Positions 21,765 through 32,580 of a stretch of 64,000 nucleotides of DNA are shown here, piece by piece. This DNA comes from Xanthostigma xanthostigma (taxonomy: Eukaryota > Arthropoda > Insecta > Raphidioptera > Raphidiidae). The notes under the pieces were generated by a model. That model saw only the letters and a program-made list of their open reading frames with translations. It was not told the DNA's origin and made no database searches. The stretch is taken from contig OY754464.1 in NCBI GenBank assembly GCA_963575645.1, positions 9,610,001 through 9,674,000 on the forward strand. Direction: 5' to 3'. The translations under genes were made by a program, and so were the position numbers. Positions within the stretch are counted from its first letter, which is position 1. Each line of letters starts with the position of its first letter.

Positions 21765-22272
21765 ATTGACGTGATAACGTCTTATAAATTGATGAAACAC
21801 CGGCTGCACGCACGAAAAAGAGTAACGTTCCGCAAGCGAGAGCGCGATATAAGCGATAGTCTCTCTCTTCTCGCGTGACGTCAGAGAGTAGTGTGCGTTC
21901 AACATTTTTTTCGGCTCTTCCAGCGAAAGCTACATCTGACAGATGGCCAGATAAATTATACGGTTTGTTAACAAATATATAATATACATATATACATTCT
22001 TTTAAATGTCTTTTTTTTTAATACATGGTTTATTGGCCTCTACATCCTCTGACATAATCAGCCGTGTCAATACGGTGGGAACAATTCCAGTAAATGTCTT
22101 TTATAATTGCTTAAAAATATGTATTTTGCTTTGGTTGATCAAATTATTAGTCGGTAAAAATATAGTTTGACAGCTACTAAAATTTAGGTTATGTATTATT
22201 AAATATGATATTCGAACGGAATACGTTATCACGTAAAACTATCGTCCGTAAACCGACTTTACAGACAACCAA
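21765..22272 (+). mobile_element. Short interspersed element (tgacgtgataacg family), copy 2
   Basis: Inserted in the T run of the minisatellite-bearing element (gacttt | aagtcatag); the host sequence resumes right after it. It carries its own inserted retrocopy at 22015-22090 and is longer than copies 1 and 3. Confidence 0.7.
22015..22090 (-). pseudogene. Truncated retrocopy with poly(A) and 12-bp target duplication
   Basis: On the minus strand a sequence of about 70 bp ends ...ggccaataaaccatgtatta plus an A run, with an AATAAA signal about 15 bp before it. TAAATGTCTTTT flanks it at 22003-22014 and 22091-22102. This is a LINE-mediated insertion of an RNA 3' end. One frame reads WNCSHRIDTADYVRGCRGQ then stop, so the source could be the last codons of an mRNA or LINE. 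I cannot name it. Confidence 0.6.
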
Positions 22273-22409
22273 TTTTTTTTAAGTCATAGAAAACGCTAAA
22301 ATTTGACGTTTGAAAAAAAAAACTTTGCGGACTATTCACAAATGGCCTTAAAATACGTAAAAAATGGAACTACTTTTCGTCTTTCACTGTCATTTTTTTT
22401 AATCTAACC

Positions 22410-22738
22410 CAGGGGTCGGCAACCTTTTGAGACGGAAGAGCCAAAAGTTAGAATTTACAAAATTTTCCAGTGTTTAAAGAGCCACTAAACATTTTCATTT
22501 CAGTATTATAGTATTTGCTTATATAGGTGTAATATATCCGAGGACTACACGTAGCGACGGGGGCGGTGCGGGTGAGACGCGAGTGGAAATGGCTGAGAGA
22601 TAGACATGGTGGTCAATCATGGATCGATTAAGGGTTTATATAATAAAATAATTATTTTTTGCGTATGGAACTGGAGAGCCGCAACTTTACATCAAATGAG
22701 CCGCATGCGGCTCGAGAGGCGCAGGTTGCCAACACCTG
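22410..22738. mobile_element. Non-autonomous hAT element (CAGGGGTCGGCAACCT ends)
   Basis: TIRs CAGGGGTCGGCAACC / GGTTGCCAACACCTG with a perfect 8-bp duplication, atctaacc, at 22402-22409 and 22739-22746. The insertion lies inside the minisatellite-bearing element. The end sequence is a very widespread animal hAT type. 329 bp. Confidence 0.9.
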
Positions 22739-22940
22739 ATCTAACCAATCAGAAATCACATCCACGTCATAGCAACTGGTGTAGAATTTGTATTACTATC
22801 TCACATTGTTTGCACGACCCGGTTATTGTTTTTGAAAGAATTCCCCCCAAACAGCCTCCCCTTTTCACTGTGCAAAAAAAAAACAACGTCGCATCAACAC
22901 GACCCTGTAATTGTTTTTTTTAAGAATTACTTCCCCCAAA

Positions 22941-23559
22941 CTCCTGATAAGTTAGTCAAAGCTTTGTTGATTGCCATAACTTACTTAGAAATTATTCTAA
23001 TTCGCAAAAATAAAGTAAGTATATTATCAGTAAAATACCAAACTACAAGAAGTTTAAAATAATAATATTGCAATTTTTTTAATGCTTGATAATTTACCAT
23101 AGGTGGCCCGAAATTGGTACTTTTACCCTTTACGTAGAATCTATATATTCAAAAGGTAAAACCGCCTAAGTCGACTTTTTTATTCCCAATAGAAAATCCA
23201 AGGAAGGACGTAGAGGTAGAGGTTAAAAAACTCATGGAAATAAAATATTTTTTCCTCGAAAATGGCTGTATTGATTTTGGTGAAACTTCCTCTTAGCACC
23301 CTTATAATTCAGAAAATGAATCGAAGGAGGCTGTGTGTAGTATTGACCTATTCCTGCTTATGAGAAAGTTAATCCTCCAAGCTGTATTGGATCGCTTATT
23401 TTTTTGCAGCGAAAAATAGATTCTGGAATGAGACAGTAAGATTAATGACGTATTTATTATCATTAGAGGCCCGGTCTATGATCGAAATTCGACCGTAGTT
23501 CACTTCGCATTTACTCCGGTAATTTTTTACAGTGTATGAACGCAAACAATGAATAATTT
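22941..23559. other. No recognised gene
   Basis: AT-rich with short degraded patches; 23290-23410 has moderate base composition but no recognisable reading frame. Confidence 0.3.
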
Positions 23560-24031
23560 TTTAGTAGGTAGGTATATGAATTTATGGTTAACCATAAATT
23601 ACTCCCGGATAAACAGAACGTTATAACAAAACCTAAATTTGAACACGACCACAAAATTAATTGGGATAGTGTAAAAATTTTAGATAATGAGACTAATTTC
23701 TTTAAAAGAAATATTTCGGAAATGTTACATATAAAATCAAATAAAAATTCTCTCAATGCTTAATTAGATACGGAAAATTTAAGTAATATTTAGCTATATA
23801 ATATTATTTTGAAATAATTTTGGATTTTTCTTTGCTTTTAGGCACCTACTTACAATCATATCTATGACTACGTATTATACGAATTAGAAATGAATTATTA
23901 ATTATTTTTATATTTTTTAAATCAGTTCTGAAGAAACTCCAAATCCGGACCGAAACGTCAATGTATTAATTATTATTTTTTGTTAATATATTTGTCTGAA
24001 AAATTGGTCGCTAATTTTATTTATTATAACC
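23560..24031 (+). pseudogene. Penelope-like retroelement, C-terminal endonuclease fragment and 3' end
   Basis: The plus strand from about 23586 to 23762 encodes a stretch containing HDHKINWDSVKILDNE and FFKRNISEMLHIKSNKN. This is the signature tail of the GIY-YIG endonuclease domain of Penelope-like elements, recalled as H-x-I-x-W-[DE]-x-x-K-I-L-D and SEM-HI. Downstream is tctgaagaaactcc...accgaaacgtcaa (23924-23960), then the terminal block ctgaaaaattggtcgctaat (24001). An old partial copy; it was not flagged as coding before. The terminal block links it to the foldbacks at 9374 and 40568. Confidence 0.65.
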
Positions 24032-24504
24032 AATTAAATATAGGTATAGATAACTTGATGGATCAAGCTAAATCAAAAGGAAAATAACTGTAAATGGAAA
24101 CTAACGCAAGAAGACAAAAATTATTGACTGTCTGTGTCAAAATATCGATTTTTTAGAACAATATGAAGATACATTCAAAAAGTTTTGCACGGGTACACTA
24201 ATCTTACATATCACAAATTTCACATAAGCTATTGCGCCTTGTAGCCCTATAAATACGTATAGTATAATAGGTATGTGTTGCAGGTCAATTCACAATATCA
24301 ATACATACTCACAGCGTCCCTATAGGCTATCACATTGTGTACGTAATACGCGCTCTTCACGAGGAATTATAGATTTCAAGAATGAACAAAATTACTTCAC
24401 TGGAAAATCGATTCCGTTTTTTATGTACTCGCTCTACTCCAAAGTGTACGTAATAATATTATAACATCAATGATACTTAACGAAACAGTTTAGCTGGTCT
24501 TATT

Positions 24505-24545
24505 GACGCTGATGACCTCGGTTGTTTAGCGTCTATAATCTACTA
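24505..24545. repeat. Recurrent hairpin motif, copy 2
   Basis: gacgctgatgacctcggttg ... tagcgtctataatc, the inverted relative of 11010-11057. Confidence 0.45.
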
Positions 24546-24567
24546 TACCTCTGTAGCTGGTCTTGAT

Positions 24568-25035
24568 CAGTGCCGGAGTAATCATTAGGCAGAGTAGGCA
24601 ACTGCCTAGGGGCCCGTGCACGCACCAAGAAAAAAAACTTTTCATTGAACGAAAATTTTATTTGAAAATTTGTATGAAATTTCCCAACAACAATATTATT
24701 TTCTTTCGTTATTTATTGTAATTTAATGCATTTAACAAGATAAAATTTAAAATAACTACGTCACGTTTCATTTCTCTTTTCTGGCCTATCAAAAAACCTG
24801 GATCATCAATTATCTATAACCTATTCATTAAGACCATTTCGATAAAGCTAACGAGTCAGGTAAGGCGATGCTGCAGCATCTAGTCAAAGTAATCATGTTG
24901 TTACAATATCACATAAGACATTGAAGTAACAGGATGCCTGGAGCCGATCATCTGGAAGTTACTCACAACCCTTCGTCAACTTGAAAAGACCTGATTGCAT
25001 TGCCTAGAAGCCCGGACAGGGTTAATCCGACTCTG
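24568..25035. mobile_element. Non-autonomous hAT element (CAGTGCCGGAGTAATC ends)
   Basis: TIRs CAGTGCCGGAGTAATC / GGTTAATCCGACTCTG and a perfect 8-bp duplication, gtcttgat, at 24560-24567 and 25036-25043. Subterminal gcctagGGGCCC and gcctaGAAGCCC motifs are also inverted. 468 bp. Confidence 0.88.
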
Positions 25036-25138
25036 GTCTTGATAAAAATATCGGTTTGAAGAGCACGCCATCTATACATGAACTTCTACGTGCAAAATAA
25101 TTTTAGGAAAATTATATATATCTCCAAAACTCGGAAAA

Positions 25139-25390
25139 TGGTGTCCAGTACGATAACTCGATGTTCCCAAATTTTGACTTTTTTTAAGTCATAGAAAACT
25201 CTATATATTGAGGTTCCAAAAAAACTTTCCGGATTATTCACAAATTTTCTCAAAAATACGTAAAAACTTTTCGTCTTTCACTGTTTTTTTTTTTTAATTT
25301 AACCAATCAGAAATCACATATACACGTCATAACAAATGATGTAGACTTACTGTATTTCTATCTCACTTTTCATACACGATACCGTAATCG
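25139..25390 (+). mobile_element. Minisatellite-bearing element, copy 3 (truncated)
   Basis: Starts tccagtacgataactcgatg and runs to tcatacacgataccgtaatc, where the first minisatellite unit would begin. No repeat array follows, so this copy holds zero to one unit. Confidence 0.65.
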
Positions 25391-26025
25391 TCGTTCTCAA
25401 TGCGTCCTTTTCTCTGTTACCGACCCTCAACCTGTATCAACCTACTATACCACTGGACATTCCAAATGGAAAGGAACAGAGGTAAGTTAAAGACATGCAA
25501 CACTTTATGCACCATAAAAGATCACAATTCATAATGACGTTTTTATGATGACATTTAGGGCTCTTATATCCGACAGTTTAATTAAAATGCATGCAACACT
25601 TCACAACGAGTCTCTCTCCTTCTTTAAGTTTTGTTTATTTCATATCTTTGTTCCTTTTCTAAACAAAAGACATCTGTGTAGATGATCGTAGGCTGGCGGT
25701 ATGCTCATTTACTTTTACCAATTTATTGTAATACATGATTGTCCTGGACGCAACTTAAAAAAAACTTGAGTTGCAGTACCAAGACCCTGCCAAGTATTTG
25801 CTAACACAGACATTGCGGCTCTATTATATATTATGAACTTTGCATTTTTGGACAAAATATAAAAAAATACCGCTTAAAACAACATTTTTCAATAATATTA
25901 TCAATTCAACATATTATGTACCAAATTACTCTTCGGTAAGTAAATCCATATCAGCAAACGTGTGTTTTCACTTTTGTAAGTCCGGTCCTGTCGGGCCGAT
26001 TTTATTAAAATTTCAACGACATATT
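25391..26025. other. No recognised gene
   Basis: AT-rich; the ORF at 25840-26100 overlaps the next repeat and has no recognisable motif. Confidence 0.3.
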
Positions 26026-26089
26026 TTAATAATTTCTCAAGATACAAATATTAAGAGCACTGTGGTTGAAACAAAAATAAAAAAAAATG

Positions 26090-26335
26090 GTTGTCTGTAA
26101 AGTCGGTTTACGGACGATAGTTTTACGTGATAACGTCATAAAGAAACATTGATGAACTGTCTGACGTCACGCAAGAAAAGAGATAAATGCGTACAAGCCG
26201 ACGCTTGGGCCGATCGTGCCTCTCTATCGCTTATACCGCGCTCTCGCTTGCACGCTCAGGCTCAGGCGGAACGTGACACTTTTTCGTGCGTGCAGCCGGT
26301 GTTTCATCAATTTATAAGACGTTATCACGTCAAAA
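26090..26335 (-). mobile_element. Short interspersed element (tgacgtgataacg family), copy 3
   Basis: Inverted relative to copies 1, 2 and 4. It interrupts the A-rich part of the host repeat, whose uninterrupted form is seen (inverted) at 61070-61100. Confidence 0.7.
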
Positions 26336-26338
26336 TAA

Positions 26339-26493
26339 AGAATAGTTACTTCTTACCACAACAGTTTTATTAGCGGATGTACATTTCGGGCGCTATGCTC
26401 CCATCTTCAGTTTAGTGTTTGCTGAAGATGAGAGCATAGCTCCCAAAATGTACATCCGCTAATAAAACTGTTGTGGTAAGAAGTAACTATTCT
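26339..26493. repeat. 155-bp palindrome
   Basis: The arms agaatagttacttcttacca ... tggtaagaagtaactattct meet near 26415. The half-site with the same sequence at 60997-61066 shows this is an inverted duplication of one end of a dispersed element. Confidence 0.75.
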
Positions 26494-26499
26494 ATATTT

Positions 26500-27064
26500 T
26501 TTAATTTCTAAAGAGTTAAATTTCAAATTTGAAACGATTCTGAGATTTTTTTGGTATTTTCGAGCCCGAAAATTGTTTTCAATTTCCAAATAGCCCGATT
26601 GGGCCCATTTTAAAATTATTTTGGAACCACACTGTGCAAAAATAATGCACTGATGTTATGACTTTACAATAAAATTTTTATTGTTATTAAAGGTAGGGTA
26701 TTCTTAAAATACTACGAAATATATTTAACAGACTTTTTGGGATCGTAATATCTGTTACAAATTATAAACAGCGTAAAACATTTTTTATTTTTATGACTTG
26801 ACAGCTTGAAATTGGTCTTAATATCACTATATTTTTAATTTATCTTTTCATTTTCTGTATATTTTACAATATGTCGTAGAATTTCTGTAACGGTTAAAAT
26901 AATATGCATTTCCTTATATAAAAATGTGTTTCGACGTAAAAATTTATTATGACAGTTTAAGTCTGAGTGCAACATATACTTTTATTCTATACTGAGCATG
27001 GGAATAAAATCGCAATCGAACTATTAGGGTGCAAACATATACTTCTGTCTTTTTTTACGCCGTA
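26500..27064. other. No recognised feature
   Basis: AT-rich, no coding or repeat match found. Confidence 0.3.
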
Positions 27065-27150
27065 AGCACTGGCGTATCCAGGAGGGCAAAACAAGCACGG
27101 GGGAGCCGGCTTAAGAAATTTCTAATTTGCCCCCTCCTGGGCCAAAAGCT
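27065..27150. repeat. hAT-type MITE fragment (CACTGGCGTATCCAGGAGGG)
   Basis: Begins with the common hAT-type end CACTGGCGTATCCAGGAGGG, and an inverted ccctcctggg sits at 27131-27140. No target duplication could be defined, so it is probably a deleted copy. Confidence 0.45.
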
Positions 27151-27466
27151 GGGTATAGGCCCATGTTAACGTCATAGAAAAAGATAAAGTTTTTGAAACA
27201 GAGATACTTTATTCAGATTGAATGCAAGTACATCAACCAATCGTATCATCGGAGAAATCAGGGAATTACATCGAAGACAGAGACGCAGATATATTTTCGA
27301 TACGCTTTGTTGCGTTCACTCATCGCACATTGAGTAGATAGACAATGATTCATATAGTTAATTAATAGATATATGGAGTGCAAGTACGTATACAGTGTGT
27401 CACCGAAAGTGGTAACAGTGAATAATTCGTGTATTCTACTAGATACAAAAAAAAGTTTGGGTCCAG

Positions 27467-28325
27467 TACAACTCGATGTGCCCAAGTTTTGACTTTTTTT
27501 AAGTCATAGAAAACGCTAAATTTTGACTTCCAAAAAAAAACTTTGCGGATTATTCACAAATTTCCTCAAAAATACTTAAAAATTTTTCGTTTTTCACTTT
27601 CATTTTTTGATCTAATCAATCAGAAATCACATATACACGGCATGACAACTGGTGTAAAATTACTGTATTACTATCTCACTTTGTATACACGACTCCGTAA
27701 TTGTTTTTTAAAGAAGTCCCCCCAGACGCCTTCCCCTTTTCACTGTGCAAAAAAAAAAAACGCCATCGCATCGACACGACCCCGTAATTGTTTTTTAAAG
27801 AAGTCCCCACACACGTCTTCCCCTTTTCACTGAGCAAAAAAAACGCCATCGTATCGACACGATTCCGTAATTGTTTTTTAAGGAATTCCCCAGACGCCTT
27901 CCCCTTTTCACTGCGCAAAAAAAAACGACATCGCATCGACACGATCCCGTAATTATTTTTTAAAGAAGTCCCCCCAGCCGCCTTCCCCTTTTCAGTGCGC
28001 AAAAGAACACCATCGCATCGACACGATCCCGTAATTGTTTTTTAAAGAATTCCTCAGACGCCTTCCCCTTTTCACTGCGCAAAAAAAACGACATCGCATC
28101 GACACGATCCCGTAATTATTTTTTAAAGAAGTCCCCCCAGCCGCCTTCCCCTTTTCAGTGCGCAAAAGAACACCATCGCATCGTAATTGTTTTTTAAAGA
28201 ATTCCCTAGACGCCTTCCCCTTTTCACTGTGCAAAAAAAATCGCCATCGCATCGACACGACCCCGTAATTGTTTTTTTAAGAAGTTCCCCAGACGTCTTT
28301 CCCTTTTCACTGAGCAAAAAAAAGC
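27467..28325 (+). mobile_element. Minisatellite-bearing element, copy 4, with eight-unit expansion
   Basis: The common head (ccagtacaactcgatgtgcc, 27467) is followed by eight units of about 73-87 bp from 27690 to 28325. Each has cgta(a/t)ttgttttttaaagaa, a cc-rich stretch, cgccttccccttttcactg, an A run and catcgcatcgacacga. Units 5' to 3' alternate between gaagtcc and gaattcc subtypes, suggesting duplication in higher-order blocks. The other copies hold zero to two units. Confidence 0.85.
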
Positions 28326-28915
28326 TACGGTCCTGAATAGAGAACAATTAAGGGCATCGCTACGTGCTCGACTATTCTCAAGCTTAATGTAAAATTAAAA
28401 CATCTTTGATTAAAATACCTGTAAGTTTTATCGGTTCTCCGAAACAAATACGTGTTCGTGTGTGTACAAAACAAATGAAACACGAGCGAGGCGTGACTTA
28501 CAAGACTGGCTTGATCCCGCTAATTAGTGGTCGTAAATTAAAGAACGATACACTTAGATGACAACAAATGCATTAATATACCGTTCTAATGTCTCGTTCA
28601 AATTACAGTGCACACCTTACATAATGTATAATTTAATGCTACAGCTTCGTAAATGTAATTTAATTTTGGTACACGTTTAACTACTGTCTCTGGTCGGTGT
28701 TCATGATACCGTAGCATAGGCGGCGTCTTTTATCAAATAATATGAACACTATATAGACATAATTAATTAATAATATTAAATTAACAATTATAATGTTTAA
28801 CAAAAAAAAAAAACGCAAAAGTGATTCTTACCCGGCGTTTTCCCGAAATCAGAGGTGTATTTGTAAGAACTGAGCCCTGCGCACAAAGACGAATTGCTGC
28901 CCCCCTTTCAATTCC
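28326..28915. other. No recognised gene
   Basis: AT-rich; nothing matched. Confidence 0.3.
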
Positions 28916-28919
28916 ATTA

Positions 28920-29105
28920 TCTACCAGCGACCCGTCCCGGTTCATCCGCGTGCGATAGATATAATTCTGCAAAATATATTTTGTTTGCGCCTTGCGGCCC
29001 GGCACTAATGCAAGATTCCGATTTCACGCCCTCAAAATTTTGTTGGGTAATATAATATTTACACCTCTTTTTGATCCCATTAGGGGTTGAATTAAAAAAA
29101 AAAAA
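28920..29105 (-). mobile_element. Helitron-like fragment (tgcgatagatataattctgc family)
   Basis: accagcgacccgtcccggtt with tgcgatagatataattctgc matches 40760-40800 and 46550-46590. Reverse-complemented, the outer end resembles Helitron 3' ends (gaaccgggacgggtcgctgg). Only the terminal portion is here. Confidence 0.45.
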
Positions 29106-29768
29106 CTGAAACAAGGGTTTGTTTACTTTTATTATTCCAACTCAAAAAGAGACAGACAGAGACATAAATTGTAGATTATCCACGTTCGACAGTTTATGTT
29201 AGCGTCGAAAACTCAAAACGACACTTCAACACACACCGATCACATTTAATTAGTTATTTATAGACGCTCAACAACTAAAATCATTAGTACCTAAATTAAA
29301 GTTAATCATACACAATTTAACACTATTAATAAATTTTACATGGTTTAACGAAATTGCATATTCAAGAGACGCGAGGCCGAAAACTGAGAGCTGTTCACTC
29401 TTGCAAGTACCAGATTTGCGCATACGAAGGAGTATGGTGTATAGAATTAGCCTAGGCGAGATGCACAGGATTTCTTTATTATTTATTCCGCGCTGTTACA
29501 CGAAAATATACTGTCTGGTTTAAAAACAAACTGTGACAGAAGCAATAATTTAATTATTTTGACCTAATTGAATGTCAAATTATTTTTCTTATATAATATA
29601 ATGCCAATTATTTATACGTAGAGCAGTATTCTTTCTTTCTTTATGTTATATGTTTTATATAATTGTGTGTATAGTGTGTTAATGATAACTTATCATGATA
29701 AAGATACAATCAAATGTCAGCGTTTCATCTTCATAAAAAATTTATTTTTTGAACCTTGTCCGATTTTA

Positions 29769-29836
29769 GACATTGACCGGTTAATGTCGACATTGCCCGG
29801 GCATTGTCGACATTGCCCGGATTCCGGACATTGACC
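29769..29836. repeat. Short tandem of a gtcgacattgcccgg unit
   Basis: Units gacattgaccgg, gtcgacattgcccggg, gtcgacattgcccgg and gacattgacc occur in direct succession. No gene is implied. Confidence 0.6.
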
Positions 29837-29845
29837 GTAGCATAT

Positions 29846-30062
29846 AAACTAATATTAAAGAGATAAAGTTTGGATGTAGAAGGTAATCTCCGAAACTACT
29901 CATCTGATTACAATTTTTTTTTTCACCAATACCTACTTATAATGGATCTTTAGGATGGACATAGGCTATATATTATCGCGTTAAAATAAAAGCGCTTTTC
30001 GTGAAGACCAATTTTGCAACGTAAGTCGACGAAAATTCGAGCGAAGCCGGAGCGGGTCGCTA
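29846..30062 (+). mobile_element. Helitron-like element ending cgaagccggagcgggtcgct
   Basis: Begins near taaactaatattaaagagat with 'ctccgaaactactcatctga' and ends gcgaagccggagcgggtcgc, the 3' end style of insect non-autonomous Helitrons. Related sequence lies at 41650-41770 and, inverted, at 61600-61800. The expected CTRR has become CTAT here. Confidence 0.55.
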
Positions 30063-30270
30063 TTTTCTATACACGCAACTAAAACAAAATTTTACAATGG
30101 TAGCCTCCGATTCTCGACGTTGTGTCATTATCAGACACCCCTTGAAGCCCTATTGTCGCATGTTGTTTAAATAGCAAAATAACTTTAATAAATTGCACGT
30201 TAACGAAGTATGTATTATTTCTAAGATTTTAGACTTGTGTTCAATGACGTATATTTTGGTCTGTATATAG
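30063..30270. other. No recognised feature
   Basis: Short spacer. Confidence 0.3.
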
Positions 30271-30877
30271 TAGTGATGTGTCGCTCCTGAGCGAGTCGTT
30301 CATAATGAACGACTCCTTTTTCGGAGCAAAGCGAGTCGCTCTTTTTTGTGAATGACTCACTCCGAGCGCCACTGCTCTGTGCTGAGCTATTCTGTACTGT
30401 TGCACTCGCACATTTACAGAGCGCACACAGCACAGGCCACAGAGGCACTAGTGAATTTTGCACGTACGGAGTTATCTTTGCTGATCATTTAATGTTGAAT
30501 AAGTATAATAGTACTAAGCTTACAGTGACTTAAACCATCCACATTGACGTCGTTGACAAAGATATAATATTGCAACAATAAACATTTTTATTGTTAAGCT
30601 TTTATTATACTTTATGTTTATCCGAAATGCGAATAATAATATAAGATCAGAATCATATTAAAATGAGCTCAGAGCTGAGTGTGTGTATTGTGCATTGTGC
30701 AATGCTACATGACTCCTGAGCATGTATAATGGCAGTTCACATCTCTGCAGTCTGCAGTCTTGTGTAGTGCGTGTTGTCTAGTGTCGCTCCTTTGAACGAC
30801 TCGCTCTGAGCGACTCTTTTTAGTGAGCGGAGCGCACAGAGCGAGCTCCCAATAAAGAGTCATGTGGACACATCACA
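30271..30877. mobile_element. Non-autonomous hAT element (TAGTGATGTGTC ends), copy 2
   Basis: Matches 18470-19047 along its length, with the same TIR at the left (TAGTGATGTGTC) and gacacatcaca at the right. An 8-bp duplication is not clear, so the right flank has probably changed. The two-copy alignment shows several indels, e.g. extra bases near 30700. Confidence 0.8.
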
Positions 30878-31210
30878 GAAAAAATGCCATGCAGGTATAA
30901 TATATATTATTTTGACGCCCAACTGAAATTATCAAATGTTGTGCCCATGTTTGTTCGTCATGTGAAAAATAAGAATTAAAATCGCCGGAAGATATACATT
31001 TAATAAAGCAAAACATTTGTACAACAATTAGTGAATACTTTAACAACACTAAATCAAAATGCAAAATATGTAAATGAATTCAAATATACCTTTCTACCTA
31101 CCACATCTGTGCCCCAGATCAATGAATTGTTACAGCGCTAAGGTATCATTTCTTTGCATATACTGTATGTAAAATATATCTGTACCGCCGCACTGTACCT
31201 ACGTACTTTT
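30878..31210. other. No recognised gene
   Basis: AT-rich spacer. Confidence 0.3.
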
Positions 31211-31214
31211 AGAA

Positions 31215-31882
31215 CTTTTTGACGTGATAACGTCTTATAAATTGATGAATCACCAATCTTATAAATTGATAAAACACCGGCTGCATGCACGAAAAAGTGT
31301 AACGTTCCTAAATCCTAACGTTCGTAACGCGTAACGTTCCGCCTGACCCTGTGCGTGCTTTTTGCTAATTTCTCGCTCAATTTAAATCAGATCGGTTTGA
31401 AACCACTCTTAAACGAAAGAGGAGAACATTTTACATAGATTTCGTATAACAGAATTTGCCTAAACAGTTTTTTTATACAAATTTATATAGAAAAATAGCT
31501 GTATAAATGCAATGTTGTCTAATGCATGGCGCGACGCGGTCGGTCGTCTTTGTTTGCCGTACATGGAAATTAGAAGATAACGTATGTCTTGTCTTAACAT
31601 GAAAACGGCTGCATTTCTAATGTTTAATTCAATTTTTTGACATTAGTATTTTGTGAAATGCAACGCCTTCTAAGTTAAGTATTGGAATAACTAATTAATT
31701 ATTATTAGAACATAATACTTTGACAGTTGCAAACGTCACTTTTGACATTTCTTATCATTCCGACACCAAGGATAAGCGGATTGAAACCAAATTTTGGGAG
31801 GTTTAGGTTATGTATTACGGAATAGTACGTTATCACGTAAAACTATCGTCCGTAAACCGACTTTACAGACAACCAATTTTTT
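31215..31882 (+). mobile_element. Short interspersed element (tgacgtgataacg family), copy 4, rearranged
   Basis: Has both ends of the family (gacgtgataacgtcttataa at 31219, gtccgtaaaccgactttaca at 31848), with a partial duplication of ataaattgatgaaacacc. A fragment of the 650-bp family (ggattgaaaccaaattttgg, 31779) is inserted before the right end. Confidence 0.6.
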
Positions 31883-31889
31883 TTGTACA

Positions 31890-32215
31890 AATTTTTACCC
31901 ATGACGGAACGGAGCAGGTATATGCGTTTAGCCTGAGAGGTTGTTTGTTTGTGCACTCGAATGTCACCATTTATCTGGAAAACGGTTTGATCAATTCAGA
32001 TGCGGTTTTCTGTAAAAGGTTTGTAATTCATCTACGATGGTTCATAGATAGATATTACGATGGTGACGCTCCAGAGGGCGCTGCACCGTACAAAAAATTA
32101 AACGCAATAACCATAACAAACGTGCTACGCACGAACCGATCTAACAAGCGTCCGTTACTACTGCTTTTTACAACTATACACGAACATTTTATGTATATTG
32201 ACAAATGCTTAAAAG
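31890..32215. other. Probable repeat-derived sequence overlapping a 154-codon ORF
   Basis: The ORF at 31810-32274 (plus) starts inside the right end of the preceding element and runs into the next repeat. It shows no domain I recognise. The moderately GC-rich part includes ggtgacgctccagagggcgc. I treat it as non-coding. Confidence 0.4.
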
Positions 32216-32221
32216 TTTTTT

Positions 32222-32580
32222 TTAACGCGAATTTACTAACAATTCTAATTCTTTATTTTGTATTCAATTTTTAATCGACTTGTAAACATTTAAGTTAATT
32301 ATACTAGTGAAAGTGACGAATGAATAAAGATTTTAAAAAATCTGTAATAAAAAAATTGTTGATGTCAGGTGACATTTAATGGTCACAGACAATTAGTGAA
32401 TTTTTGTATTCACTCATATAATTAGTGAGTTTTTGTATTCACTTATATAATTAGTGAATTTTTATATTCACTAATTCATATTGTGAGTATTCACTAATTC
32501 TGCCTAGTACGATTCTACCATTGACAAATAGTGAATATAAGCTTACAATTAGTGAAAAATCACTGATTCATGTTTAGAGA
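32222..32580. mobile_element. AT-rich element with tandem attagtgaatt hairpin units, copy 1
   Basis: Shares a head (tttttaatcgacttgtaaa, ttgttgatgtcaggtgacat) and tail (cattgacaaatagtgaatat) with 51149-52350. The middle has three units of about 27 bp (aattagtgaatttttgtatt + cac), each self-complementary. Copy 2 has fewer units. Confidence 0.6.

Larger units (their letters stand above)
21725..22940 (+). mobile_element. Minisatellite-bearing element, copy 2, with two insertions
   Basis: Starts like the other copies (ccagtacgataacttgatgt) and ends in about one and a half to two minisatellite units (22806-22935). It is interrupted by the tgacgtgataacg element (21765-22272) and by a hAT element (22410-22738). 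Confidence 0.7.
26030..26500 (-). mobile_element. Second Penelope-like foldback family, interrupted copy
   Basis: Minus-strand sequence matches 60990-61110 (cgctaataaaactgttctgg ... ttcaaccacagtgctcttaa). Here it is split at 26090-26335 by a tgacgtgataacg element, and its end is doubled into a palindrome at 26339-26493. The gaagatgagagcatagctcc/cgaaatgtac motif resembles the GAAGA...CGAAACG motif after the Penelope fragment at 23924. The family assignment is inference. Confidence 0.5.

Noticed and set aside
23924-23965. Hammerhead ribozyme in the Penelope-like 3' region
   Set aside because: CTGAAGA and CGAAAC are present, but stem II does not pair next to the core, so I report only the motif theme and not a ribozyme.
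27690-28325. CRISPR-like array
   Set aside because: The units are contiguous, 73-87 bp and similar throughout, with no unique spacers; the genome is eukaryotic.
27676-28347. Overlapping minus-strand ORFs with a repeated SEKGKA...LKNNYG peptide
   Set aside because: They are translations of the minisatellite unit, whose length keeps frames open for a while; frames change between units and other copies of the family do not preserve them.
31810-32274. 154-codon ORF, one of the longest outside the retrotransposons
   Set aside because: It begins inside the end of a dispersed element and runs into another repeat; no recognisable domain, and its composition follows the local repeats.
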